A DNA stretch of 64,000 nt from Thalassolituus sp. UBA1087 (lineage in GTDB: Bacteria; Pseudomonadota; Gammaproteobacteria; Pseudomonadales; Oceanobacteraceae), in NCBI GenBank assembly GCA_002314145.1, contig DCCG01000028.1, positions 1 through 64,000 on the forward strand. The letters are read 5' to 3'. This document shows, in pieces, positions 34,022 to 45,182 of the stretch (the stretch's first letter is position 1; each line of letters begins with the position of its first letter). Both the position numbers and the translations under genes were made by a program. Below the pieces are notes generated by a model that was not told the DNA's origin, did not search any database, and saw only the letters and a list, made by a program, of their open reading frames with translations.

Positions 34022-35353
34022 TCAGAAAAATTCGCCGTAGCGGGCCACTTCCCAGTCAGAAACGTGACGGCTGTAATCAATCCACTCGTCGCGTTTCAGT
34101 TTGATAAATTCGCCCATCACTTCTTTGCCGATGGCCTCGGTCAGTACGGTATCGGCTTCCAGGGCATCGATGGCCTCATTAAGATTCTGCGGCAGAATAT
34201 CAATGCCTTTGGCTTCGCGCTCTTCCGGGCTGAGAGAATAGAGATTGATATTCATGGGTTCGCCGGCTTCCAGTTCACGCTCAACACCATCCATACCTGC
34301 AGCAATCAGGGCCGCATGCACCAGATAAGGGTTACAGCCGGAATCCGGCAGACGGAATTCCAGGCGTCCATAAGGAATACGCACCATGGCCGAACGGTTG
34401 TTGTCACCGTAGCAGATATAGGCAGGCGCCCAGGTGGCACCGGAAGCAGAGCCGCCCACCACCAGACGCTTATAAGAGTTCACTGTTGGCGCGGCGATGG
34501 CGCACAGGGCTTTGGCGTGATGCAGCAGACCGGCAGTAAAGTGGTAAGCCAGTTTTGACAGACCCAGACCGTTTTTATCGCTGTCGTCACCAAACAGGTT
34601 TTTGCCGTCTTTATCGGCAATGGATAAATGGAAGTGCATGCCGTTACCGGTACGGTCGGAGGCAGGCTTCGGCATAAAGGAACAGATCATGCCCAGATCA
34701 TTGGCAATTTCACCGGCCGCCATACGTACGAAGGTAAAACGGTCCGCGGAGGTCAGCGCATCGCTGTAGGTGTAGTTAATTTCGAACTGACCATTGGCAT
34801 CTTCATGGTCGATCTGATAAACGTCCATACCCACTTTCTGCAGCGATTCGACCAGGTTTTCCAGAAACTCACGGGAGCGCGACAGGCCTTTGTAGTCGTA
34901 GCAGGGTTTATCCAGCGTATCGGTATCATCCACCGGACCCAGAGTCCCGTCTTCACGACGCTTAAAGAGTGAGAATTCAGGCTCAAGACCGGTATTCAGC
35001 GTCCAGCCTTTTTGTTCCAGACGGGCGAGTTGTTTCTTCAGTACCACGCGGCTGTCATAAGGATAGGGCTCACCATTCACATGACCATCACAGGCGATAC
35101 GGGCATAACCCGGCTGCCAGGGCACGATGGACAGAGAATCCAGATCACCACGGGCCAGGAAGTCCGGGCCATGAGGCTCCATACCCAGTCCCCAGACGGC
35201 AAAACCGGCGAATCCTGCACCTTCATTGACAACATCCATCAGGCAATGGGCCGGCACAGACTTTGTTTTTGCCACACCATGGATATCCACAAACTGGGCA
35301 AGTACGTATTTGATTCCGTTTTCCGTAATGAACTGCTCTGGGTTAGAAGCCAT
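34022..35353 (-). CDS. gmaS: Gamma-glutamylmethylamide synthetase (glutamine-synthetase-like)
   Basis: A 443-residue member of the glutamine synthetase superfamily that joins methylamine to glutamate using ATP. It has [19 protein letters not shown], the metal-site stretch [49 protein letters not shown] (ATP-site region) and [27 protein letters not shown] lies 9 nt before the ATG. It is the first gene of the ten-gene minus-strand operon that ends at mgdD. A sigma-54-like promoter lies about 90-105 nt upstream. Confidence 0.94.
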   Translation of the reverse strand: MASNPEQFITENGIKYVLAQFVDIHGVAKTKSVPAHCLMDVVNEGAGFAGFAVWGLGMEPHGPDFLARGDLDSLSIVPWQPGYARIACDGHVNGEPYPYDSRVVLKKQLARLEQKGWTLNTGLEPEFSLFKRREDGTLGPVDDTDTLDKPCYDYKGLSRSREFLENLVESLQKVGMDVYQIDHEDANGQFEINYTYSDALTSADRFTFVRMAAGEIANDLGMICSFMPKPASDRTGNGMHFHLSIADKDGKNLFGDDSDKNGLGLSKLAYHFTAGLLHHAKALCAIAAPTVNSYKRLVVGGSASGATWAPAYICYGDNNRSAMVRIPYGRLEFRLPDSGCNPYLVHAALIAAGMDGVERELEAGEPMNINLYSLSPEEREAKGIDILPQNLNEAIDALEADTVLTEAIGKEVMGEFIKLKRDEWIDYSRHVSDWEVARYGEFF

Positions 35354-35415
35354 CAGACACCTCGCTGAATCTTTTCAAGTTAGGCCAGCATGCCCCGGAC
35401 CGGAACATTCTTGCT

Positions 35416-35489
35416 GGGAATTTTAATTTCCTATTATGAAAAGCAACGCTTATGCCAACGAGTTTCCTGCCGGGAATATTTATTTCATA
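35416..35489. repeat. Pair of direct repeats flanking the gmaS promoter
   Basis: GGGAATTTTAATTTCCTA (35416-35433) and GGGAATATTTATTTCATA (35472-35489) agree at 15 of 18 positions and begin 56 bp apart. One overlaps the predicted gmaS start point and the other lies upstream of its -24 box and nearer the XRE-cupin gene. They are candidate operators. Confidence 0.55.
35442..35458 (-). promoter_or_regulatory. Sigma-54-like -24/-12 promoter for the gmaS operon
   Basis: The minus-strand sequence TTGGCATAAGCGTTGCT has the GG and GC elements exactly ten bases apart and matches 12 of 14 defined consensus positions by my count. Transcription would start near 35431, about 78 nt before the gmaS ATG. This is the best such element in the window. 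Confidence 0.7.
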
Positions 35490-35627
35490 GATTTCACAAG
35501 ATGCTGATATTCCTGCATTTTTTAATTGTCACCTTCTTTGCATAATCAAGATGGGGTAAGGTTGCAGATGCCTGAAGCGAGCGACAGACGCACTCTATTT
35601 GTGCGACAACAGGGGAATAACACCAAA

Positions 35628-36236
35628 ATGAATCACCCGGAAAAGGACAACAGCGGCCGCTCCTTCGGCCTCGATCAGTACATCGGCATGAAGGTAAAAG
35701 CGGCGCGGCAGAAGGAAAATCTGAAGATCGCGGATGTGGCGCGGATCTCAGGCATCAGCCAGGGGATGATCAGTAAAATCGAAAATGCCCAGGTCTCCAC
35801 CAGTCTGGAAACCCTGAACCGGCTGTGCGAAGCCATCAGCCTGCCGATCTCCAAACTGTTTAATGATTTCGACCGCCCCGACAGCCGCGCTCAGTTCACC
35901 AAGGCGAACGAAGGCATGAAGGTGATCCGCCGTGGTTCTGATAAAGGCCACACCTACCACCTGCTGAATTATCAGCGCGGCGCCAACCGTTCGTTTGAGC
36001 CCTTTCTGATTACGTTTGATGATCTGTCGGAGGTTTTCCCGTCATTTTCACACCCGGGGGAAGCCTTTCTCTATTGTCTGGAAGGACGCATCTCATACCG
36101 CCACGGCAACCATGTCTACGATATGGAGCCCGGTGATTGCCTGACGTTTGATGCCGAAATTCCTCACGGTCCGGAAATTCTGACGGAAGTGCCGATCAAG
36201 TTATTGCAGGTAGTGGTTTACCACCAGGATGACTGA
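35628..36236 (+). CDS. XRE-family regulator with C-terminal cupin
   Basis: A 202-residue transcription factor. An N-terminal helix-turn-helix ([43 protein letters not shown]) is joined to a cupin sensor domain ([38 protein letters not shown]). It is divergent from gmaS, so it probably regulates that operon and itself through the direct repeats in the 274-bp gap. Two starts are possible: ATG 35568 has a better-spaced AAGG, but the 20 codons it adds include several rare codons (AGA, CTA, CGA) and no family similarity, so 35628 is preferred. The ligand could be methylamine or a glutamyl-methylamide (inference). Confidence 0.85.
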   Translation: MNHPEKDNSGRSFGLDQYIGMKVKAARQKENLKIADVARISGISQGMISKIENAQVSTSLETLNRLCEAISLPISKLFNDFDRPDSRAQFTKANEGMKVIRRGSDKGHTYHLLNYQRGANRSFEPFLITFDDLSEVFPSFSHPGEAFLYCLEGRISYRHGNHVYDMEPGDCLTFDAEIPHGPEILTEVPIKLLQVVVYHQDD

Positions 36237-36270
36237 TTAACGGCGTAGCCGGCGGCCCGGCACGCCAGTG

Positions 36271-36378
36271 GTGTAGTTGGTGTAGTTGGTGTAGTTGGTG
36301 TAGTTGGTGTAGTTGGTGTAGTTGGTGTAGTTGGTGTAGTTGGTGTAGTTGGTGTAGTTGGTGTGGATGGTGTTATTG
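36271..36378. repeat. 9-bp minisatellite, ten perfect copies plus two degenerate copies
   Basis: The unit GTGTAGTTG is repeated without error from 36271 to 36360. It is followed by GTGTGGATG (36361-36369) and GTGTTATTG (36370-36378). The last copy contains the stop codon of the minus-strand AraC gene (36373-36375). The period is a multiple of three and both strands of the repeat are open in at least one frame. Confidence 0.95.
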
Positions 36379-37179
36379 TTCAGCGCGCCGGTATTCATCC
36401 GGCGTCAAACCAGTCAGACGTTTGAACATGGCAATAAACGCCGATGCCGTGGCATACCCCATGTCAAAGGCAATGCTTTCTATTTTCTCTCCCGCATCCA
36501 GCTGCTTCATCGCCTCCACCGTCCGCAACCGCTGACGCCATTCAGACAGGGGCATCCCCAGATCGCGCCGCGCGCGCCGCATCAGGGTACGTTCGGTGGT
36601 ATGAAACTGTTGCGCCAGTTCTGCCAGTGGCCGGGTATTGCCCGGATTTTTCTCCAGAAACGTCAGCACCGCAGACAACAGACTGTCTGTGGAACCGGGC
36701 AGATAACTGCCCGCCACATCCGCCGTCAGCAGCTGATCCACCAGCACCTGCAGCAGCCGCTGCTCAGGCACAGCATAAGGAATTACCGGCGCATGCGACT
36801 TCAGATGTTCCAGCAGGCTGCGTGTCAGCTGGGTTACCTGCAGAGCACAGGGCTGCTCCGGCATTCCCCGGGTCAGAGGCGCTGACACATAGATTGAGCA
36901 ATGGCTGACTTCGTAACGGTTAAGCCCCTGATGCTCAATCCCCGCCGGCAGCCAGAGGCCATACTGAGAAGGTGCCATATAGTGCTGGCCGGCAATCCGC
37001 ACCTCCATCACGCCGTGATAGGAATATACGAACTCGCCCCATTCATGCGTGTGTCTGGGATAGCGGAAATCCGCCGGTACGTCAGCGGCGCGGAATACTA
37101 CCGCTTCCGGCAGGCCGTCTGAAAGATCCACAAAGGCTGGCTGCAGAGGTTGCTGCGCTTCCTGTATCCGGGTTGCCAT
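36373..37179 (-). CDS. AraC-family transcriptional regulator with cupin sensor
   Basis: A 268-residue regulator. The N-terminal cupin-like arm (about 25-110, with [21 protein letters not shown] and [19 protein letters not shown]) binds an effector. The C-terminal pair of helix-turn-helices includes [24 protein letters not shown] and [22 protein letters not shown]. The ATG at 37179 has AGGCGG upstream; a GTG at 37185 is also possible. It is divergent from a DMT permease gene by 133 bp, which is a likely target. Its last codons merge with the 9-bp tandem repeat. Confidence 0.9.
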   Translation of the reverse strand: MATRIQEAQQPLQPAFVDLSDGLPEAVVFRAADVPADFRYPRHTHEWGEFVYSYHGVMEVRIAGQHYMAPSQYGLWLPAGIEHQGLNRYEVSHCSIYVSAPLTRGMPEQPCALQVTQLTRSLLEHLKSHAPVIPYAVPEQRLLQVLVDQLLTADVAGSYLPGSTDSLLSAVLTFLEKNPGNTRPLAELAQQFHTTERTLMRRARRDLGMPLSEWRQRLRTVEAMKQLDAGEKIESIAFDMGYATASAFIAMFKRLTGLTPDEYRRAEQ

Positions 37180-37312
37180 ATGCACCGCCTGTGATAAGTG
37201 TCGGTTCCGATAAACAGACTGTCCATTTTACGCTATATACCCAGGATACGACACACCCATACTGCTGCATCACGGCTCCTCTCCCGGCGGGCCGCCATTA
37301 CCCGGAGGTTAT

Positions 37313-38242
37313 GTGCAGCAAAGAAAGTCACCGGATGCCCGGGCGTTTTCCCTGATGGTCGTCTTCTGTTTTATGCTGGGTCTGCAGCAGATTGCGTTGA
37401 AAGCCGCCGCCGTGGATGTCGCTCCGATTCTGCAGATCGCCATCCGCTCGGCCATCGGTGCGGTGCTGGTTTGGCTGTATATGCGCTCTCAGGGAGAAAG
37501 CATTCAGCGTCACAGCGGCAACTGGAAACCCGGCTTATGGGTGGGCCTGTTGTTTGCGCTGGAATATCTGTTTCTCGGTGAGGCCCTGCGTTATACGTCT
37601 GCTTCCCACGCTGTGGTCTTTTTATATACGGCGCCGGTATTTGCCGCGTTAATTCTGCATTTTCTGATTCCGTCAGAACGCATGAACCGGCTGCAGTGGC
37701 TGGGGATCGTACTGGCCTTTGGCGGCACCGCAGTGGCCTTTCTTGGCAAGACGCCCACCAGCCCGGATACAGACGCCACGGACATTCTGCTCGGCGATGC
37801 ACTGGCCATTCTGGCGGGCGCATCGTGGGGAGCCACCACTGTGGTGATCAGGACCTCCCGGCTGGCAAACGTGTCGCCACGGGAAACCCTGCTCTATCAA
37901 CTGGTGATGGCCGTTCTGTTGTTGTCGGTGGCAGCACTGGTCAGCGGGCAGATGGCGTTTAATCCCACCCCCGTTGCTCTCAGCAGTATCGCGTTTCAGA
38001 GTATTGTGATTGCCTTTGCCGGTTTTCTTATCTGGTTCTGGCTGCTGCGTAATTACCATGCCTCACCCATCGGCATCATGTCATTTATGACGCCGGTATT
38101 CGGCGTGCTGCTGGGCGTATGGTTATTGCACGAACCACTCGACCCCGGTTTTGTTACCGGCAGTATATTCGTTGTTGCAGGCGTCATACTTGTCAGCGGT
38201 GAAGGTGTTGTCAGAAAATACCTGCGCCGGCTGACGGCATAA
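37313..38242 (+). CDS. EamA/DMT-family permease
   Basis: A 309-residue inner-membrane protein with about ten hydrophobic segments in two EamA repeats (SMVVFCFMLGLQQIALK-like start; LGEALRYTSASHAVVFLYTAPVF; ALAILAGASWGATTVVIR; LLRNYHASPIGIMSFMTPVFGVLLG). It starts at GTG 37313 with GGAGG 4 nt before it; the ATG two bases earlier is out of frame. DMT permeases export amino acids and other metabolites. It is divergent from the AraC regulator and followed by an acetyltransferase gene. Confidence 0.88.
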   Translation: MQQRKSPDARAFSLMVVFCFMLGLQQIALKAAAVDVAPILQIAIRSAIGAVLVWLYMRSQGESIQRHSGNWKPGLWVGLLFALEYLFLGEALRYTSASHAVVFLYTAPVFAALILHFLIPSERMNRLQWLGIVLAFGGTAVAFLGKTPTSPDTDATDILLGDALAILAGASWGATTVVIRTSRLANVSPRETLLYQLVMAVLLLSVAALVSGQMAFNPTPVALSSIAFQSIVIAFAGFLIWFWLLRNYHASPIGIMSFMTPVFGVLLGVWLLHEPLDPGFVTGSIFVVAGVILVSGEGVVRKYLRRLTA

Positions 38243-38271
38243 CTTTTTTTATTGAGCACAGAGAAGCAGGC

Positions 38272-38889
38272 GTGAAGAGTACAACGATATTAGAACGTGA
38301 AAAAAACGGTGAGATCATCTCTCTGGATGATCCGGAATACGGCACCATCGCGCGCCTGATTACCAAAGCACAGAAGCTGATCGCGGAGATAAATACCGGC
38401 TATCATTCGCCGGACGAAACCCGGGCGTTGTTTACCCGCCTGACCGGTGTGAGCGTCGACGCTTCATTCTGGATGTTGCCCCCGTTTTATACCGATTTTG
38501 GTAAAAATATCCGGGTTGGTAAGAATGTCTTTATCAATCATGGCTGTGAGTTTATGGACCGTGGTGGTATTACACTGGAAGACAACGTCCTGATTGGCCC
38601 TAAGGTTAACCTGGTCACCATCAATCACCCGGTTGACCCGGCACAGCGCCGTTCCACCTGGTGTGCACCCATTGTGATTAAGAAAAATGCCTGGCTGGGT
38701 GCCGCGGTATCCGTCATGCCTGGCGTAACCATTGGTGAAAATGCCATCGTTGCAGCCAACAGTGTGGTTACCAAAGACGTAGCGGACAACACCATTGTTG
38801 GCGGCAGTCCGGCCAGGTTTATAAAAACCATTGATGAAGCCATGGCGGCCGAACAACGGAAAGCGGCTGCCGCTGAAGCTCTGGTGTAA
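38272..38889 (+). CDS. Maltose/galactoside O-acetyltransferase-like hexapeptide enzyme
   Basis: A 205-residue left-handed beta-helix acyltransferase of the LacA/Maa type. An N-terminal Mac domain (ISLDDPEYGTIARLITKAQKLIAEIN) precedes hexapeptide repeats with INHGCEFMDRGGITLEDNVLIGP, VTINHPVDPAQR (catalytic His) and the terminal VGGSPARFIKTI. It starts at GTG 38272 with AGCAGG upstream, 29 nt after the permease. The acceptor is unknown; detoxifying acetylation of sugars or small molecules before export is one reading (inference). Confidence 0.88.
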   Translation: MKSTTILEREKNGEIISLDDPEYGTIARLITKAQKLIAEINTGYHSPDETRALFTRLTGVSVDASFWMLPPFYTDFGKNIRVGKNVFINHGCEFMDRGGITLEDNVLIGPKVNLVTINHPVDPAQRRSTWCAPIVIKKNAWLGAAVSVMPGVTIGENAIVAANSVVTKDVADNTIVGGSPARFIKTIDEAMAAEQRKAAAAEALV

Positions 38890-39080
38890 CGTGTGCAAGC
38901 GTCAGCTGCGATAAGCGCATATTTCTGCATAACCGCATACAGGTACAGCAATGATTAAACCCGGCCATGGTTTGTGATAGTCTGCCGTTCATTCATTATT
39001 TCCGACCATGGTTATAACAAATACCGGCTTTCCTGCGATGTAACAGCACTCTGCGGCAGGCAGCAGTTATTCTGCTGCTG

Positions 39081-39401
39081 ATGTTGCAGTGTGCCTTCGC
39101 GACAGGTGAGGCAATTGGCAGTTATTCCCAAAGCAGTAACGACCGTCACCATTCCGCGGCTTCCTCCCTGCCCCATCATGAAAATCATCCCAGTGAGCAC
39201 TCAACAGATCCGGCTCAGAACAGTGCTGTGCAGGAGAGTTGCGATCATTGCTGCCACTGTCATGGCCACAGCTCTCACCTGGTGTTGGCCAGCCGCTCCT
39301 TTGTTGCCTTCCATACCCAAAACGGCAATGGCTGCACGGTGCTCCGGCATACTTACACATCCACTGACGTTACCCTTATCGACCGCCCTCCTATTGCCTG
39401 A
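39081..39401 (+). CDS. CzcI-like small His/Cys-rich protein of a metal-efflux operon
   Basis: A 106-residue protein rich in His and Cys (SCDHCCHCHGHSSH) ending in TLIDRPPIA, a tail seen in CzcI-type proteins that head czcCBA operons (from memory). Upstream in the same frame, residues such as AAVILLLMLQCAFATGEA make a good signal peptide, but no ATG or GTG is found before 39081 and a stop lies at 39015. The true start may be a rare codon. It is followed 60 nt later by the czcC gene. It may sense or buffer Zn, Cd or Co in the periplasm. Confidence 0.6.
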   Translation: MLQCAFATGEAIGSYSQSSNDRHHSAASSLPHHENHPSEHSTDPAQNSAVQESCDHCCHCHGHSSHLVLASRSFVAFHTQNGNGCTVLRHTYTSTDVTLIDRPPIA

Positions 39402-39461
39402 TTCTGTCTGTTAATGACCCGCTTATAAGCGATCTCAATTAATATTTCACAGGATCAGAAT

Positions 39462-40733
39462 ATGTCTGTCTTTATTGGCTACAGACGGTGTGTTATCGCC
39501 TGTCTGCTGGCTCTATTGCCTGCCTTGTCACTGCAGGCACAAACAACACGGGAAATTACGCTGCAACAGGCAAGTGAGCGTCTGTTGCAAAGCAGCCCAT
39601 CACTGCAGCTTTTTCAATACCGCCTGAAGTCACTGCGGGGAAAAGCACTCAGCGCAGACCAGTCACCCGCCTATGAGCTGGGACTGGAGGCCGGCAATAT
39701 CGCCGGCAGTGGTAACTACTCGGGCACCGACAGTGCAGAGTACAGCCTGTCGCTCTCATCGGTATTTGAACTGGGCGACAAGCGCCGGGAACGTGTGACA
39801 CTGGCGTCTGCACATTATCAACAGGGACAGCTGGAGAAAGAAGCAGCGGTTATTGATCAGCTCGCAACGCTGACGCAACGCTTTATTACCGCCTTAATCA
39901 TTCAGGAAAAACAACAGCTCGCACATAAAGCAAGTCAGCTGTCGCGGACTTCGGTTCAGCTGGTCGCTCAACGTGTTGAACGCGGAGCTGCGCCGGAAGC
40001 TGAACTGCTGCGGGCCAAAGCCTGGCAGGCACAGGCTCAGCTCACAGAGGACGGGTTACAGGCAGAACTGCGCAGCCAGCTGCAATCCCTGGCTTCTTTA
40101 TGGGGAGACACACAGGCTGATTTCTCTGCGGCATCAGGCAATTTATATCAGCTACCGGCCGTTAAAAACTTTGACGAACTGTATCAGCGCATCAGTCAGT
40201 CAACCATCATGCAGTTGTCCCGTTCCACTGCACGTATCCGCGAAGCGGAACTGCAACTGGCGCAAAGCCGCTCATCGGCTGATATTCAATGGTCTCTGGC
40301 TGCAACGCACTTTGCCGACAGCTCAGACACAGCTTTAACGGCCAGCATATCACTTCCTTTGTCCGCAACATCCCGCAATCGTGGCGCATTGCAAAGCGCC
40401 CGGGCTGAACTGGCATCAACGGATAATCACCGGCGTATAACCGAACTACAGCTTTATACGCGCCTGTATCAGGCCTGGCAGCAGCAGAAACAAAGCACCC
40501 GCAAAGCGCGGCAAATGAGTAACCAGGTTATTCCCGCCTTACAACAGGCATTAGAGGCAACACGGAAAGCTTATGAACGCGGCCGCTACAGTTATTCAGA
40601 GTGGGTCAGTGCCCGCCAGGAATTGCTGAATGCACGCCAGACCCGGATTAATGCAGCCGGTGAGGCCCTGCTGAATCAGGCATTGATTGAGCAGCTGACC
40701 GGAATGCCCTTAACCGCACAAGAAAAACGCTGA
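39462..40733 (+). CDS. czcC: Outer-membrane efflux channel of a CzcCBA system (TolC family)
   Basis: A 423-residue outer-membrane factor. The first 26 residues form a signal peptide (CLLALLPALSLQA). Two long helical coiled-coil repeats follow, with alternating Gln/Ala/Leu-rich helices such as QAQLTEDGLQAELRSQLQSL and AYERGRYSYSEWVSARQELL, the CzcC-like end of the repeat. AGGATCAG precedes the ATG. It forms the exit channel for metal ions pumped by CzcA. Confidence 0.88.
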   Translation: MSVFIGYRRCVIACLLALLPALSLQAQTTREITLQQASERLLQSSPSLQLFQYRLKSLRGKALSADQSPAYELGLEAGNIAGSGNYSGTDSAEYSLSLSSVFELGDKRRERVTLASAHYQQGQLEKEAAVIDQLATLTQRFITALIIQEKQQLAHKASQLSRTSVQLVAQRVERGAAPEAELLRAKAWQAQAQLTEDGLQAELRSQLQSLASLWGDTQADFSAASGNLYQLPAVKNFDELYQRISQSTIMQLSRSTARIREAELQLAQSRSSADIQWSLAATHFADSSDTALTASISLPLSATSRNRGALQSARAELASTDNHRRITELQLYTRLYQAWQQQKQSTRKARQMSNQVIPALQQALEATRKAYERGRYSYSEWVSARQELLNARQTRINAAGEALLNQALIEQLTGMPLTAQEKR

Positions 40734-40745
40734 CAGGATTATCTT

Positions 40746-41837
40746 ATGAAACAGTTACTTTTAATGATTTCTGCCTTGCTGTTTTTTTCAACTCAGGTGA
40801 GCGCATCTGATGAACAGCCGGCAACCACAGAATCTGGCACTCACCCGGACTCCCCTGACCATCATCAGGCGAACAATCACAAGGATCATGAAACACCGCA
40901 TCGCGCTGATGAACATAAGCACACGGATAAACACGAACACACGGATGAGCATGAACATACTGACGAGCATGAACATACTGACGAGCATGAACACACGGAT
41001 GAACACGAAAACGATGAAGAACATCATCACCAGGACGCCACACAAATTTCCGCAGCCATGGCACAAGAATCCGGTATCACCACGGCGGTGGCAGGTCACG
41101 GAACCATTGAACGCCATATCCACACCTATGGCCGCCTGGTCATCCCGCCGCAGAATCGTGCGCGGGTACATGCCCGCTTTCCCGGACTGGTCACCCGCGT
41201 CAGCGTTAATACCGGTGAAACCGTTAAAAAGGGCCAGTTGCTTGCCGTTGTAGAGTCCGATAAAAGTCTGCAGAGTTATGAAGTCCGTTCACCGATTGAC
41301 GGTATTATCCAACAGCGCAGCATTAATGCGGGAGAAATCAGCGGCGATTCAGCACTGTTTATTATTCTGAATGAATCTGAACTCTGGGCTGAACTTAAAG
41401 TATTTCCTGCTGACCGCGAAGGCGTCCACAAACATCAGACGGTGCATATTTTTCATAACGGCCACCGTCATGAGAGTGAGATCATCAGTCTGACACCCTC
41501 TGCAGCCAATGAGCCCTATATTATTGCCCGCGCCTCCCTGAATAACCCACAGGCAGACATGTCACCAGGCGATATGATCAGCGCGGATATTGATACAGAA
41601 ACCGTCAGGGTCAATCTGGTCGTCAACAATCAGGCCCTGCAGGAAATCGAAGGCAATGTTGCAGTCTTTGTCCGCAGCGGCGACCGCTACACAGCCGTGC
41701 CTGTACAAACCGGGCGGCACGACGAACACCACACTGAAATTATTTCCGGTTTACAGCCTGGTGATGAATATGTGTCTGAAAACAGCTACCTGATCAAAGC
41801 TGATATCGGTAAATCCGGCGCTGCGCACGAGCATTAA
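40746..41837 (+). CDS. czcB: Periplasmic adaptor of a CzcCBA system with His-rich N-terminus
   Basis: A 363-residue membrane-fusion protein. Signal peptide residues 1-20 are followed by a metal-binding-like His/Asp/Glu-rich segment (about 30-95) with six tandem DEHEHT-type hexapeptides. The adaptor proper then follows: a barrel-sandwich domain (NRARVHARFPGLVTRVSVNTGETVKKGQLL and SPIDGIIQQRSINAGE) and beta-barrel domains. It links CzcA to CzcC and probably binds metal ions in the periplasm. It is 12 nt after czcC and 12 nt before czcA. Confidence 0.92.
   Translation: MKQLLLMISALLFFSTQVSASDEQPATTESGTHPDSPDHHQANNHKDHETPHRADEHKHTDKHEHTDEHEHTDEHEHTDEHEHTDEHENDEEHHHQDATQISAAMAQESGITTAVAGHGTIERHIHTYGRLVIPPQNRARVHARFPGLVTRVSVNTGETVKKGQLLAVVESDKSLQSYEVRSPIDGIIQQRSINAGEISGDSALFIILNESELWAELKVFPADREGVHKHQTVHIFHNGHRHESEIISLTPSAANEPYIIARASLNNPQADMSPGDMISADIDTETVRVNLVVNNQALQEIEGNVAVFVRSGDRYTAVPVQTGRHDEHHTEIISGLQPGDEYVSENSYLIKADIGKSGAAHEH
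40908..41015 (+). repeat. 18-bp coding repeat in czcB, six units
   Basis: Six consecutive 18-bp units encode DEHKHT, DKHEHT, three DEHEHT and DEHEND. The third and fourth units are nearly identical at the DNA level, so copy number could change by slippage without breaking the frame. Confidence 0.85.
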
Positions 41838-44999
<3,162 letters not shown>

Positions 45000-45023
45000 C
45001 AGCGACATTAAAACCACAGTCAT

Positions 45024-45055
45024 AAAAGCAGCCCTGATTTTAAGGCTGCTTTTTT
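45024..45055 (+). terminator. Rho-independent terminator of the czc operon
   Basis: AAAAGCAGCC (45024-45033) pairs with GGCTGCTTTT (45044-45053), followed by a T run, 25 nt after czcA. Confidence 0.85.
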
Positions 45056-45077
45056 ATGCTGTTATGAATTCAGGTAT

Positions 45078-45101
45078 AAAAAAACCGCCCACAAGGGGCG
45101 G
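45078..45101 (-). terminator. Rho-independent terminator of glnK-amtB
   Basis: CCGCCC (45085-45090) pairs with GGGCGG (45096-45101). On the minus strand the stem is followed by seven T (plus-strand A at 45078-45084). It lies about 80 nt past amtB. Confidence 0.85.
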
Positions 45102-45182
45102 CGAAGGAGGCTGTGACGCGATACTGCTGCGTCACAAGAATGGAACCTGTCTCTGCTCTGACGGCAGGTTGGTTATAAATAA

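Noticed and set aside
31006..35353. Ordinary glutamate synthase and glutamine synthetase
   Set aside because: The synthase is split into three short subunits in the mgsABC order and the synthetase is of the GmaS type; both sit in a methylamine operon.
36271..36378. Possible CRISPR array
   Set aside because: The repeats are contiguous 9-bp units with no spacers, so it is a minisatellite.
36358..36908. Plus-strand frames over the AraC gene
   Set aside because: They are shadows of the AraC gene on the minus strand and rich in Arg, Pro and Gln.
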